NCBI GenBank assembly: GCA_950295325.1 | Contig: OX485809.1 | Coordinates: 38,347,081-38,411,080 of the forward strand | DNA from: Polytrichum commune | Lineage: Eukaryota > Streptophyta > Polytrichopsida > Polytrichales > Polytrichaceae | DNA: 64,000 bases | Direction of reading: 5' to 3' | Part shown: piece by piece, positions 1 to 10,800 of the stretch | Layout of the letters: each line of letters opens with the position of its first letter | Numbering within the stretch: the stretch's first letter is position 1 | The notes under the pieces: generated by a model | Told to the model about the DNA's origin: nothing | Databases searched by the model: none | What the model saw: only the letters and a program-made list of their open reading frames with translations | Translations under genes and position numbers: made by a program

Positions 1-165
1 AATTCAACACCTATATTTGAGTGGTATGTGGTTAGATGAGGCTCCAAGAACAAACAACATCAAGAGACATGTTTTAAAAAAATGGACTGCATGCTCAGAA
101 GATTATAATAATTTTAGACTCAATATTCAACATAATCAGGGGGGACCTATATGACCATTTAACGA
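1..165 (+). repeat. dispersed repeat, copy related to 12836-13000
   Basis: The first ~165 bases match, with many substitutions, a segment inside the last intron of the thioesterase gene (12836-13000). Shared landmarks in the same order are an 'acacctatatttgagtgg' type start, 'aagaac' then 'acatcaa', and an 'atcaacataat' stretch before 'tatgatcatt'. The left boundary is outside the window. It is probably an old non-autonomous transposon copy; the class is unknown. Between 166 and 488 I see no gene. Confidence 0.55.
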
Positions 166-496
166 GCACATGAATCTTCACCAAGAAAAACGTGGTGTGA
201 TATATAAACTTTCCGAGCGGGCCTACCTTGAAAATCAAGGCGGGCAACGCCCCTGGATCTAGATGCTCCCCTCTTTGAGAGTCAACCTCATAGTCAATTA
301 ATTACTCATGCAATTATAAATTTTCACTCACACTCCATCATCCTCCCTCCTCTTGAGAAACCGACAGATCATCACACGATCCAATTAAGACAAATTGCTG
401 CACACAAGTCACACTTCAGTAATTATTCCTACTGAATAAAATGCTTTACACCTCGAAATTTTACTTCAGGTTCATGCACTAACCATTTAGACAACA

Positions 497-835
497 CTTG
501 GGGGGGGGGGTTAGTCATTGGTTGGAGTAGCAATATACGTGCGAACAAATGATAGGGTATTTTAAAAACATGGGGGCTAAAAATTATAAATGGACTTAAG
601 AGTAATATAGGGTATCAAAAATGGCACTGGACATCTTTAAAGTACTATAGGGTATGAAATAATAGGTAATTTGGAATTATAAGTAATGCAAGCCATTTTT
701 CTATTAACCCAACGTAGAAATTTACATAATGATAGCATGTGAAAAAAAGAAGAGAATTGAAAGTAATACCCCCCTATAAAATAGTGGTTGTTCGCACCTA
801 TATCCTTAACTTTTTAACACACTGCCCCCCCCGAG
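497..835. mobile_element. MITE with GC-tract terminal inverted repeats and 8-bp target duplication (hAT-like)
   Basis: A 339-bp element starts with CTT followed by a run of G and ends with a run of C followed by GAG, so the ends are inverted copies. The inverted similarity continues inward (gtgcgaacaa occurs near the left end and its reverse complement near the right end). It is flanked by a direct repeat AGACAACA at 489-496 and 836-843. An 8-bp duplication is typical of hAT superfamily insertions. There is no coding capacity, so it would depend on a transposase elsewhere. Confidence 0.7.
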
Positions 836-843
836 AGACAACA

Positions 844-3558
844 TGAGATATTCGCTTGGAGGAACAAGCAGATGGCCCATGACTCATACATCATGATGAT
901 TCATCAAAACTCAAATATCAATCATCGCCTTCTCTTATTTCATTCAAGGGCTTCACACCCTGTAGCTACACTTAAGGCCATAACCAAGACCTTAAATATG
1001 ATTTATTTACTCTCTCTCCCTCTCTTTTAGAGTCAAGACAACTGGCCATACAAACTCTAGGATGATTTGTCACAATCAACTACCACTTGGAGAAGACAAT
1101 CTCACAAGACAACAAGGGCTTTACACCCAAAGATTTTAACGAGACTATGGTCCTATGCCAAATTTACAAGAGAAAAATATCCACTCTCTTCTCAAGAGGG
1201 ATTATAAATTCATAGTCTAAAAAAGATTTTTTTTTAACTACAAAATAACCTAAATTTTATAAATTACCCCTTCTTGACTAGAAAATGTGGATGGCAATGT
1301 GTTATGATGTGCTAGAATATGCCTTGAAATACAAATGTCATTTTAGGGTCAACAATGTAGGAAGGCGAACCTAATTATGTTTGTGTTCTATTATGAACAC
1401 TGGAATTAAGGGTTGAGTGGACACAAAAGCATATGTCACATGGCTCAAAAACACAAAACCAAGTGCATGTATAGCGTGACCTATGTGCACACACGGCTAG
1501 TCCACTGTGTAGCACACCATCACATAAACAAGTGTCAAGTGGAGGCACCAACATAGGTAGGCTTATGTATCTGCCAATTTTACACTTCAATGAACTATAT
1601 ACAAGGCTTTGTACACAAGTGTGGCATGTCACTTGTGCCCTACTTGTGGTCCCACATTCTCACAATCATAACATTTAAGGCAAAGTGATAATAAGTTATG
1701 AATTCATGAAGCACTCTATCTCATGCAAGAGGAAAGGCATGATCAAGGTTGGTAGCACAAATCGATGCCCATGTATGACCATAATGGATTTGAGAATAAT
1801 TTGACCCCTAGTTTAGATTAAAAAAAAGGAAATAAATTTAAATATTTTGATTCATATGGCTTCCAAATCCAGTTTTAAAGGGTGCTCGGATGAGACATTC
1901 AACACATAAATTGGATCACTTGACAAAGTGTCGGGAAATAAGTAACTAAGGTTAAAAAAAAGAAAAAAAGTTAAGGGGGTAAATAAGTTGATTGGGCCAA
2001 AAAGAGTGGCTTGAAAGTTGTGCAATATTTTTCACAATGAAGAAGCAGAGGGAATGATGAGGAATGCAAGTTCTTTTGTAATTTATTCCATGTAAATAAA
2101 AATGAATAACATTTTCCCAAAGAGACAAGTATTAAGTCCTACTTGTATATATAGTAGAGTCGTCCTGATTTGGGCATCAAACATCCTACTTTGCATACGA
2201 ATGCACACAAAATGGTTAATAACTCAATGGCACCCACAAGTGATCCCAAGTGCTGTGAAATAAGACCTATCCAACCAATCATTGCATCCAGCTTATCATT
2301 GCATCCTTTTTAGGCCACCACTTTTACAATTAACCATTTTGGGTCCACCTCAAGAATCATTTTGTTCCTAGCTAGTCTAATGCACTAGTAGTGGTCATGT
2401 GCTATTTCCGCTTTTTCTACTTTGAACAATTCCGGAATGCATGGATGTAATCATTTGAAAAAAAAGTAAAAGGAACAAAAAGCTACACTTTGAATCTCGA
2501 CCTCTTAAAAAAATTTATTCACTGAATACAACTCCGGCTCTTAAACTTGATCAAGGTGCAATATAATGCACTGATTGAAGGATCTATTTTGGCTTCAAGT
2601 AATTGGAACGAGTTCAGTCACTATTATAATACAATCTAAGAGTCCCCTTGAACATTGAAAGCCTCAACATTACCTTGTACTCATTAATTTCGCCGATGAG
2701 TGGTGCATGTTGAATCGATGACATGTTCTCAAGACACGCTATTCTTCAACTTCAACATGATGAAGTTATTGATGGCTTGAGTGGTTTGCACTCAATAATC
2801 TTTTGGCTTGCAAGAATATAGTGTGGCTTCAAATCTCCACCATGTCCTCAAGTGTATTATATTGTTACTTGTTGTGATGGTCACCCATTGATCATCCAAA
2901 CATCGTGATCACTTATGCTCTTAATCATAGCACAACAAAAATGGAGAGTTAATGACCAACTTAGTTATCCTAAATGACAATCAGAAAATCAAGTTATAGT
3001 CTTTCAAAAACGTGACATGTTTTGGTAGGGAGTTTCGTTCCACTTTTGACAATTTATAGAGGTTAAGGAGAGTTTAAGTAGTAACGGAATGCCCAATTAA
3101 ACTGGTTAAATTTAAGTGGAAAGTCTTTGACGTTGGCCAAGAGACGGTTATATAAATATCAACTCCTTGTCAAAAATTTCAAAGGACTGTTTAGGTGCTT
3201 TAAGAAATTTTGCCATGAAATTCCGTGTTTATGTAGCCATGCTCTAGCCAAAGTCAAACCCCTCCGCTTCAATTCACCAAAATGGGGAGTTCCGGCGCCA
3301 CTTGAACACTCCCTCCTTAAATACTATATATGTTGTCAAAAGTGGGGCAAAACTCTCTTAGACCAAAATAGGAGTTTGTGAGAGCATTTAAGGAAGACTC
3401 TAGTGCCCTCCTTTTAATCGAGACACTAATCTTCTGCCAAAGAGCTGAGTCTATGAATCACGTCACCAATGGCAAACATAGGCGTTATCCTTGAATAGAA
3501 AATTACATTACGATATTCATTTCATGAATGCAATTCTTTTTCCCTAAAACAACGAACT
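844..3558. other. intergenic, no gene recognised
   Basis: AT-rich DNA with only short, compositionally ordinary open frames on both strands. None shows a recognisable domain, splice-consistent continuation or conserved motif. A few poly-A/T runs (for example near 1225 and 1950) are the only low-complexity features. Confidence 0.5.
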
Positions 3559-3821
3559 CTTAGGGCCACTTCACACATGAGCCAAGAGCCGTGACCTTGT
3601 AATGGTGAGGACCCTTGACTCTCATCCAAGGGCCGTACCATGGGTGTTGGGAAAGCCATTTTATGTAGTCTTTGGCCCTCAAGCATAGTGTGAAGTGAGA
3701 ATGAACCATGTTGCGGGACCATTGCATATTTTGTTGGCGGAAAAAGAGGGGAGGATTTGGTTTAATATAATATGTCTCCAAATTTATCAATTTAAGATAA
3801 CTACTTGGTGGTGTTTGTCTG

Positions 3822-3900
3822 TCCTGGAATCTGTCTTGGAATCTGTCCTGGAATCTGCCATGCAGCCTGTCCTGAAATCTGTCCTGAAATCTGTCCTGCT
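3822..3900 (+). repeat. ~12-bp tandem repeat (ctgtcctggaat type)
   Basis: About six imperfect copies of a 12-bp unit read 'tctgtcctggaa', 'tctgtcttggaa', 'tctgtcctgaaa' and similar. It lies inside the inverted-repeat element 3559-4179 and creates long artificial open frames on both strands. Confidence 0.75.
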
Positions 3901-3920
3901 GGAAAAAATATTAAAAAAGT

Positions 3921-3990
3921 CATGGTCTCCCGGAATTGCGTCAAGCCCACCTCTTGGAGGTGGGTCTGACGCAAATTCCGGTAGACCATG
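3921..3990. repeat. near-perfect hairpin, 33-34-bp arms, 3-nt loop
   Basis: The left arm 3921-3953 begins CATGGTCT and ends CCCACCTC. The right arm 3957-3990 begins GAGGTGGG and ends AGACCATG. Only a few mismatches interrupt the pairing, and the loop is TTG. Any transcript across it would fold into a long stem. It sits in the middle of a terminal-inverted-repeat element, so transposon origin is most likely; a small-RNA precursor is possible but untested. Confidence 0.8.
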
Positions 3991-4179
3991 CACCCTTATC
4001 CACAACTAGCCATGTAGGACTCCATGTAGACTTTTCATCCACGAACTTTTCTTTGGGCCTTTAGGCCTTCACCTCCTAGTGTGAAGTGAACTTGGACGGT
4101 CTCCGCCTTTTCGACCAATGAGAGCTCTTACATTGCCATGGTCAAGGGCCTTCAGCCTTGTGTATGAAGTGGCCCTTAG

Positions 4180-6827
4180 TTGCCCCTCTAGCTTGAGAAC
4201 ACCTACTGGACTTGACCAAGTTACCAAATTCAACAGGTTGAATTCGAAAACTCCAAGCGGATATTCTCAAATTTTATAGTGTTAGATTCAGATACTTAAA
4301 AGTCTACCTTGTAGTGGCAACGTACTGAAAGTGATCCTTGTAGTGACAATTCCATGCTGATTTTGGACCCACAAAAGTATGGACATCAGCTGAATATTGT
4401 TATGTAAATAGTTTGGACTATGTAAACTTTAAATCCATCGCATTGGAAGTTTCGAAGAAGGAAGATGTTTGAGACCGAATTAAAATTTACCAGTGCTAAT
4501 TGCTTTACACCCACCACATCTACCTTCGAGTGTTCTAGTATATCTTCCAGTCCAATAGTAGATTGACAACATGGGTGAGCGTACTTAATGTCAACCGGGT
4601 TCTTCAAAATTCTTTGACACCATCACCGGACCAAGCCGCAATTCAATTGTCTTCATCCAGAAGTCCTAGTAGTAGTAGAGGCTTTGATTAGTGACTCATT
4701 GTTGACCTGGCCAAGAAATTGTAATGAATTTGAGGTTGGTTGGCTTAGGGCCAATTTACACTAGAGAGCTTGAGGGCCCTTGACCCTTGATATACAAATT
4801 ATGTGATTCGTTGAGAAGTTGGAGACGTCCAAATTTACTTTACACTAGAGATCCTAAGGGCCTGAGAGATCAAAACAAAAATCAAATGGATGGAAAATCG
4901 ACATAGCATTCTACATGGTACCAAGTGGATAATGTTTTATGATAGGTTATTGGATGATAATTGCATTAGGCCGACCATCAAAAAGAGATGGATCTAACAT
5001 AAGACGGTGTCTAATTTGGATTCTAAAAATATAATATTGCCATGCTAAAGTCCCGACTACTTATTATGGGAGATTGTTCATAAAATTGGATAGCGTCCCT
5101 AAACATGCTCCATTTTCACTTGACACAAATAAACTCAAGGTCCTAACATTTGCAAAATTGGATATCTTTAATATCCCACAATACAGCCTTTGGATGATTT
5201 CCATGGGCCCTAAGATTTTTGCGGTCACGGCTCTTGGTCTGGGCTCTCGGTCCGTGTGTAAGGGGCCCTAAGTCTCGCCCTCATTCTCTTTTATCCCCAA
5301 GAGGTGGATTTATTCTCAGATTGTGTATTATTTGTGTTCCATCAAAAGGACATAGATTTTTCCACATGGCCGTTGAATTGCCATCCACAAGTCAAGTATG
5401 TAGTGGCTTTCGGTGAGTACCCTTCATCTACCATTGTGAAGAAATATGCAAGGATCCAAGTTGCAAAACGAGGTCGGTTGCCGGACCTCACAACATCGTT
5501 GTCCAACCTCGTCTACTTTTACCTAGCAAGTTGAAAATTGCCAACTTCCACGACTGGAATCCGGATTCTTAAAATTAGGTTAAAAGCATTGGAACACCAA
5601 GCCTACCTTCGATGTGGAACCGCCTTGATTGATTGGAACAAAATCTCCAGCCTCAAACAATTGGAAATTGCAAAAATGCTCAATCTAATAAAGACTAACA
5701 TGGAGTTTCTTTTGGAAAAAAATGTATTATGCCAGGACTTAATTAAACTACGTAATGTTTGCTAATTACTGGCTGGAGTATACTTTTATTTTGAGATTTG
5801 TCAAAGTTCTTTACAAACAAAGAAATTCCCAGATTCACGGTCTTTGTAGTGAATATACTAGGTCCAATGCTTATGCGTGTTGGATTAGAATCTCACTTGA
5901 ATAAGCATTGGTGTTAGCAGTTTTTTGGGACGATTGGTATTATTAAGCATTGGAGTTTGGCCTCCACATTAGAAACGTTCTAGTTCAGTTCACACCTGGT
6001 GAGAGCCAACCACAACTTTGTGATCTTAATACAAATCTCACAACATATGCATGATGTCGTGTCTACATGTCCCCCTCTTATGAACCTAAATAGACAAAAA
6101 GTGGACAACAAAGCAAGCCTTGGTGGAACCATCATTGGGGGGGGGGGGGGGTAACCCTTCCAAATGAACATGACACTCGATGGAGCTTACCTTTCGGAAA
6201 AAAAAAGAAAAAAATCCTTACCTCGAAGCTTGGCACACATGATCAAGGTAAAGAAAAAACATCCTCCTTATTCGCGTCGTCATAATCTAAACAACGACAA
6301 TATTTTCAATTTGTTTGTTGCATCTCCCTCTCCTACAAACTGTACTGGAGCCAAACAAACTCGACTGCAAGCTCACTCAAAACTAATGCAACTACAGTAC
6401 AATAATCTTGGAAGAATGCTTAAATTATCATGATCCACGCTTAGCAATCCTCCTGAAGGGTAAAGCATTCTCTAAGATTTGTTACGAATTAAACATCCAC
6501 GAGAGATTGATTTTGAGAACCATCTATCGCATTGGACTTTGAGAAGGTGTGGACACCATCAAAGGATCACATCTGTACGTCGATTACATATACCGAAGAC
6601 AATTTTGGTCATCACTCCATCATAACTGCAACCCTCATTGTTATGATGGAAAACTGGATAACTTGAAGCATCAAGTAGGTTGTGCGGACGTAATTTATGG
6701 ATGCTGTCGAAATCCGGTGGGTATGGTGTAATGATGCTGGTTAGGTAATGGGACCTGACACCGTGTGGGTCAAAAGCGGTCTAAGTTGCCACCGGAAGAG
6801 CTCGTGGGAGGCTTTTTTAAAACACCG
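4180..6827. other. intergenic, fragments of a local repeat family, no gene recognised
   Basis: Contains pieces related to the 3559-4179 element: 'ttagggccaatttacactagag' type sequence near 4745-4865, and a segment near 5205-5270 that carries the reverse complement of the element's 'ccaagagccgtgacc' end. A run of 15 G lies near 6137-6151. No open frame shows a recognisable domain. Confidence 0.45.
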
Positions 6828-6848
6828 CATATATAAAGTATATAAGAA
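6828..6848 (+). promoter_or_regulatory. candidate core promoter (TATA-rich) of the thioesterase gene
   Basis: An ATATATAAAGTATATAAG-type stretch lies about 1 kb upstream of the chosen start codon at 7818. It is the only good TATA-like element near the gene that is followed by a stretch rich in plant 5'-UTR-like CA and CT sequence. If used, transcription would start near 6870-6880 and leave a long leader (6.9-7.8 kb) that may contain an intron. Position and sequence only; no transcript evidence. Confidence 0.35.
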
Positions 6849-6849
6849 G

Positions 6850-7817
6850 GCCAGAAGCACAAGTTTTCTTGAGACTTGAAACAAGCACTGCAATTAGCAG
6901 CCAAAACAACCACCACCACCATTTGCAGACAATTGAGTGATCAGAACCACCTACATGCAAGTCTAACTTGGAAATTATCTCTCTTGCAGACTCTGAATCC
7001 CATCCCAACCCATCCATCCAGCCTCCTAGCATTCATATGTAATATGTATATAAGTGTCTACTGCTAGGCATCCCAATTCATGATTTACTAGTCCAGGTAT
7101 AATATTGCAATGATCTGAACCTCGCTCCTCAGGTCTGCAATAATACTGTTGAATCATCATGCTTGCTCCTGTACTAAAGCTTCCTTTCTGATGAGTTGAG
7201 TAGACTTAGACTGATTAAAAGCTGCTGCTGCTGCTGCTACTGTAGGTCTTGACATATAGAGATAGATATAGAGATGAAGCTGCTCATGTGACACGGAAAT
7301 ACTAGCTAGTTAGACTAAATTTAATTCTCCCAAATTTCAGTCGTTTTGTAGCTGTCAAGGCAGCAGAAGATGCATGGTGCAGCAATTTAGCCTGACAATT
7401 ATTGTGATGTATGTTGTATGCAGGTACGCAGTACCGGCTGCCCTTTTAATCTGTCAACCATTTAATTGATTGATTCGTCACCTCTAGATGCTCCAGATCC
7501 ATACATTAAACCTGCAGGGTACAATCCTTGGGTTGCATTTTGACTCGATATCTCTTTTGAAAGGTAAAATTGGAACGAAGACTGATCTGTTGCACTTGAT
7601 CAAGGATCATCATCAGGCTGAGTCACATTTGATCACCTGAGAAGTACAACAATTCTTACTTACAATTATTTTGACCTGGCTACCAGAAGAAGCTAGTCTG
7701 GTAACTGTGCTACGGCTTTTATATTAGTTGAGGGGAGGCAGAAACCATCACCTGCCCAATTATCAAGGTTACAGGGATCACCACAATTCGTGTGTGACGT
7801 TTCTTATAAGCGTGACC
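6850..7817 (+). other. probable 5' leader/upstream region of the thioesterase gene
   Basis: No open frame in this stretch continues into the thioesterase coding exon. It includes a (GCT)n microsatellite at about 7221-7240 and a GATA-rich patch at about 7256-7275. The region probably contains the 5' UTR, possibly spliced. An upstream in-frame open stretch runs back to 7728 but has no ATG. Confidence 0.35.
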
Positions 7818-10800
7818 ATGGAAGTTGTTGGGAAATTTATGTGTCCGGCACCTTGGAGGTCCGGAGCCTCTGAATCGCCGTTTTCCAAGTCTGAGATGAA
7901 TCTGCCAGCCTCGTCGAACGTTGGTCACAGTTCCAAAATATTGCGGCCAGCTGCAAGCAGGGTGAATCATCACAATGGGGTAACGAGGTTGCAGAATAAG
8001 ATTGGCACCAACTTGAAGTTGAATGCCGTTTTGATGGATCCAACGTCGAGGGACCTGCAGAAGCGTAGAAGTTCGTTGCTGGAATTCGGACAACTTTCGC
8101 AAGAGTTGATGAACCCCATCATCAACCATCCTGAAAGCGTTATCAATAGCAGCAGCTCTGCAATTCATCAGAGTACAGCATCTGGATCATCCTCCGAGGC
8201 GGCTTCAGGGTTAGCCTTGAGCTACTCCGATCATCAGACTACGGTTGGTGAGGCATTGACAACACATGCGCAGCGTGTGAAAGCTCGAAGCCCTGAGGAT
8301 TCGGAGCGTTTGAGGAGAGTGATGATCCCCTTGCACAAGTTGCGGCAGGGAGGTTTCGTGGAGAATTGCTTCATGTACAGACAGGTGTTTGTCATTCGCT
8401 CCTATGAAGTGGGAGCGGACAAAACCACATCCATCGACAAAATCTTCAGCTTGTTTCAAGTAAGTCTGTCGACTAAATTATTCATTGGTTTGGTGCTCTA
8501 CATCATAGTCCTTTGAATTCACCAACTGTAGTTTATCAACTTGGTTTATTCAATGTTTGAATCAAGTCTGGACTGGAGTTCAATCTTAAACTTTGAATTG
8601 GATTCGAGGTCCGTCATGAGGAGTTTGAGCATTTAATTGATGCCGTGACTGGTGATGAGCTATATGATATACTTAATTCTTTTAACCGCGCCGGGGTGTT
8701 GATCTGGGAAACTACACCAAATATTGTATTCAGTGTCATATGATATGTTATGTCACTGTGGTAGCTTTCCTAATGACAATTCCTACGAATAAGTTTACAA
8801 AGCCTGTCATCCCTAATTTACTTTTAGTTCATTCATTTTTGATATATTCTGCATCCTAACATTTTTGTAGTGAACTACTGTCATGGATGATTGAAGTTTG
8901 AATGAAAAATCACATAATAAGTGACAGTTTACAACATAGAAATCTATCATGTCCAATTCTTTTTAAAGGAATGAAAAATAATGTTAGGTTCACATTTAGT
9001 GTTGGTGACACGACACGGGCGGTTTACAATTAGTATTGAGCAAGACAAATAGAATCGGTGACACTAAATACAATATTTAGTGTATCGATCATGTTACTAG
9101 GATTCTGGCATTCAGGGATTGCAAGCAGCATCATGGGTGGGATCAAAAAGAAAGTTGTGGTCATGATGTCTTTGCGTTTATCGTAAAGGATGGAATTGCT
9201 CCACAGAACCTACTTTTAAAATCGGAAATTAGTTAACACTGGATTCCATGGAGGTACATTGAAATTGACTCACAAAGTACAGATTTGTAATATTTTGGGA
9301 TTGAACTATAGCAATTACAACCAACATTATGGGTGGGATCAAAAAGCTAGTTGTGGTCATGATGTCACTGAGTTTGTTGGAAAGGATGGGATTGTTCCAT
9401 AGCACCTGTTTAACAGGAAGTTAGTTGGCACCGGATTTCGTGAAGGTTCGTCGAAATGGATTCACTAGTGTAACAGATTTCATATGATTCTTGGATTGAA
9501 ATATAGCAATTACAACCAACACCATGGGTGCCCGATGAGAAAGTTGTGGGTCAGGATGTTATTGAGTTTGTTGTAAAGGATGGGATTGCTCAACAGCACC
9601 CATTTTACAGGAATTTAGTAAGCATTGGATTCCATGAAGGCTCATTGAAATTGGTTCATTAGTGTAACAGATTCATTATCCTGAGTGCACTGTGGTCAAG
9701 GTTTTTGCTGCGAGAATTTGACAACTTGGAGTTACCTGGGTTGAGGGTTTTTTCTCAATAATTTTTTCTCAGTAATTTTTTCTCAGAATCAGTGTGACCA
9801 TGGTGTAGGATTGAATATCTCACAAATTAGGCAAAAATTTAACACCTCTACTTCTACTTTTTAAAATTGAATTTGCAGGAAGTGGCACTCTGCCATGTTC
9901 ATCTGTTGGGGATCGCAGGGGAAGGATTTGGAGCTACCCGAGGTATGAATGAGCTGGGACTCATCTGGGTGGTCAGCAAAATGCAAGTGAATGTGGAGCG
10001 TTTTCCTGAGTGGTAAGAAGAATGTTCCCCAACATTCCATCAGATATTCAAGTTTCATGCACTTAAATCCTAAGAATCAATTTCAAGGCGTGATTCTGAG
10101 TTAGTATTGAATAAGCTGTCAATATTGTCGCTCATGTAATTAGGTGTGTGTGCACGGACACTTCTAACATGTCAATTGCAACAAATTCTAGAGCAAAAAC
10201 ATTAGCAAATTTAAATGCACCAGATGAGGAACATGGGTCTAGAAGTTGAGCTTGCTATTATTGGAGCCAAGATGAATACCCTTTTGAATTCTTGAAGGAG
10301 AGGCAACACACTTTTGGGAACACCGGTTCCAAAATGCAGATCAGTGGGTCAAGGTTATATGATTTTGGCCTTGACATATGCCTAACCTTAAAGGAGTTTG
10401 GTTCCAAGTTTGGCCCTGCTGCTTTTTTGGTTAAAATCATACTTGTGGCCTCTATTTGAAGCACTTGGTGCTTATAGAATTTTTGAATAGTTTACTTAGA
10501 CTTGATATGCGCATTTTAGAAGTACTGGATATTCTTTTATGTGGTAGAAACCACTTTAGGTCATTGACCACTTAAGGCACACATACCTTCTGAGGGCCCT
10601 TGTTGACCCGCATTCTTACTAAAGTTGGAGAATGGGGTTGTTGAGGTAGGTTCACCTAGATTCTCTACATTGACGTCTTTATTCTAATTTCGTAGTCAAT
10701 TAGAAGTTGTTGTTGTTGTCGTCATTGTCTTTATTTTCCTTGGTTTTAAGCTTGGGGATATTTGTGGAGTCCAGTTCTCGTAGAAGAGGAATATTTCACA

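Larger units (their letters stand above)
3559..4179. mobile_element. non-autonomous element with ~40-bp terminal inverted repeats
   Basis: The segment 3559-3597 (CTTAGGGCCACTTCA...) is repeated in reverse complement at 4138-4179 (...TGAAGTGGCCCTTAG). Both inverted copies run on for roughly 40 bp with mismatches. The ~621-bp body contains a short tandem array (3822-3900) and a 33-bp-arm hairpin (3921-3990). No clear target duplication is visible. Related pieces occur at about 4745-4865 and 5205-5270, so this is a local repeat family. It codes for nothing recognisable. Confidence 0.6.

Noticed and set aside
3695-4009. 104-codon plus-strand and 72-codon minus-strand open frames
   Set aside because: They are produced by the 12-bp tandem repeat and the hairpin; the peptides are repeats of ESVLESVLE and TDFRTDSKTD type with no domain.
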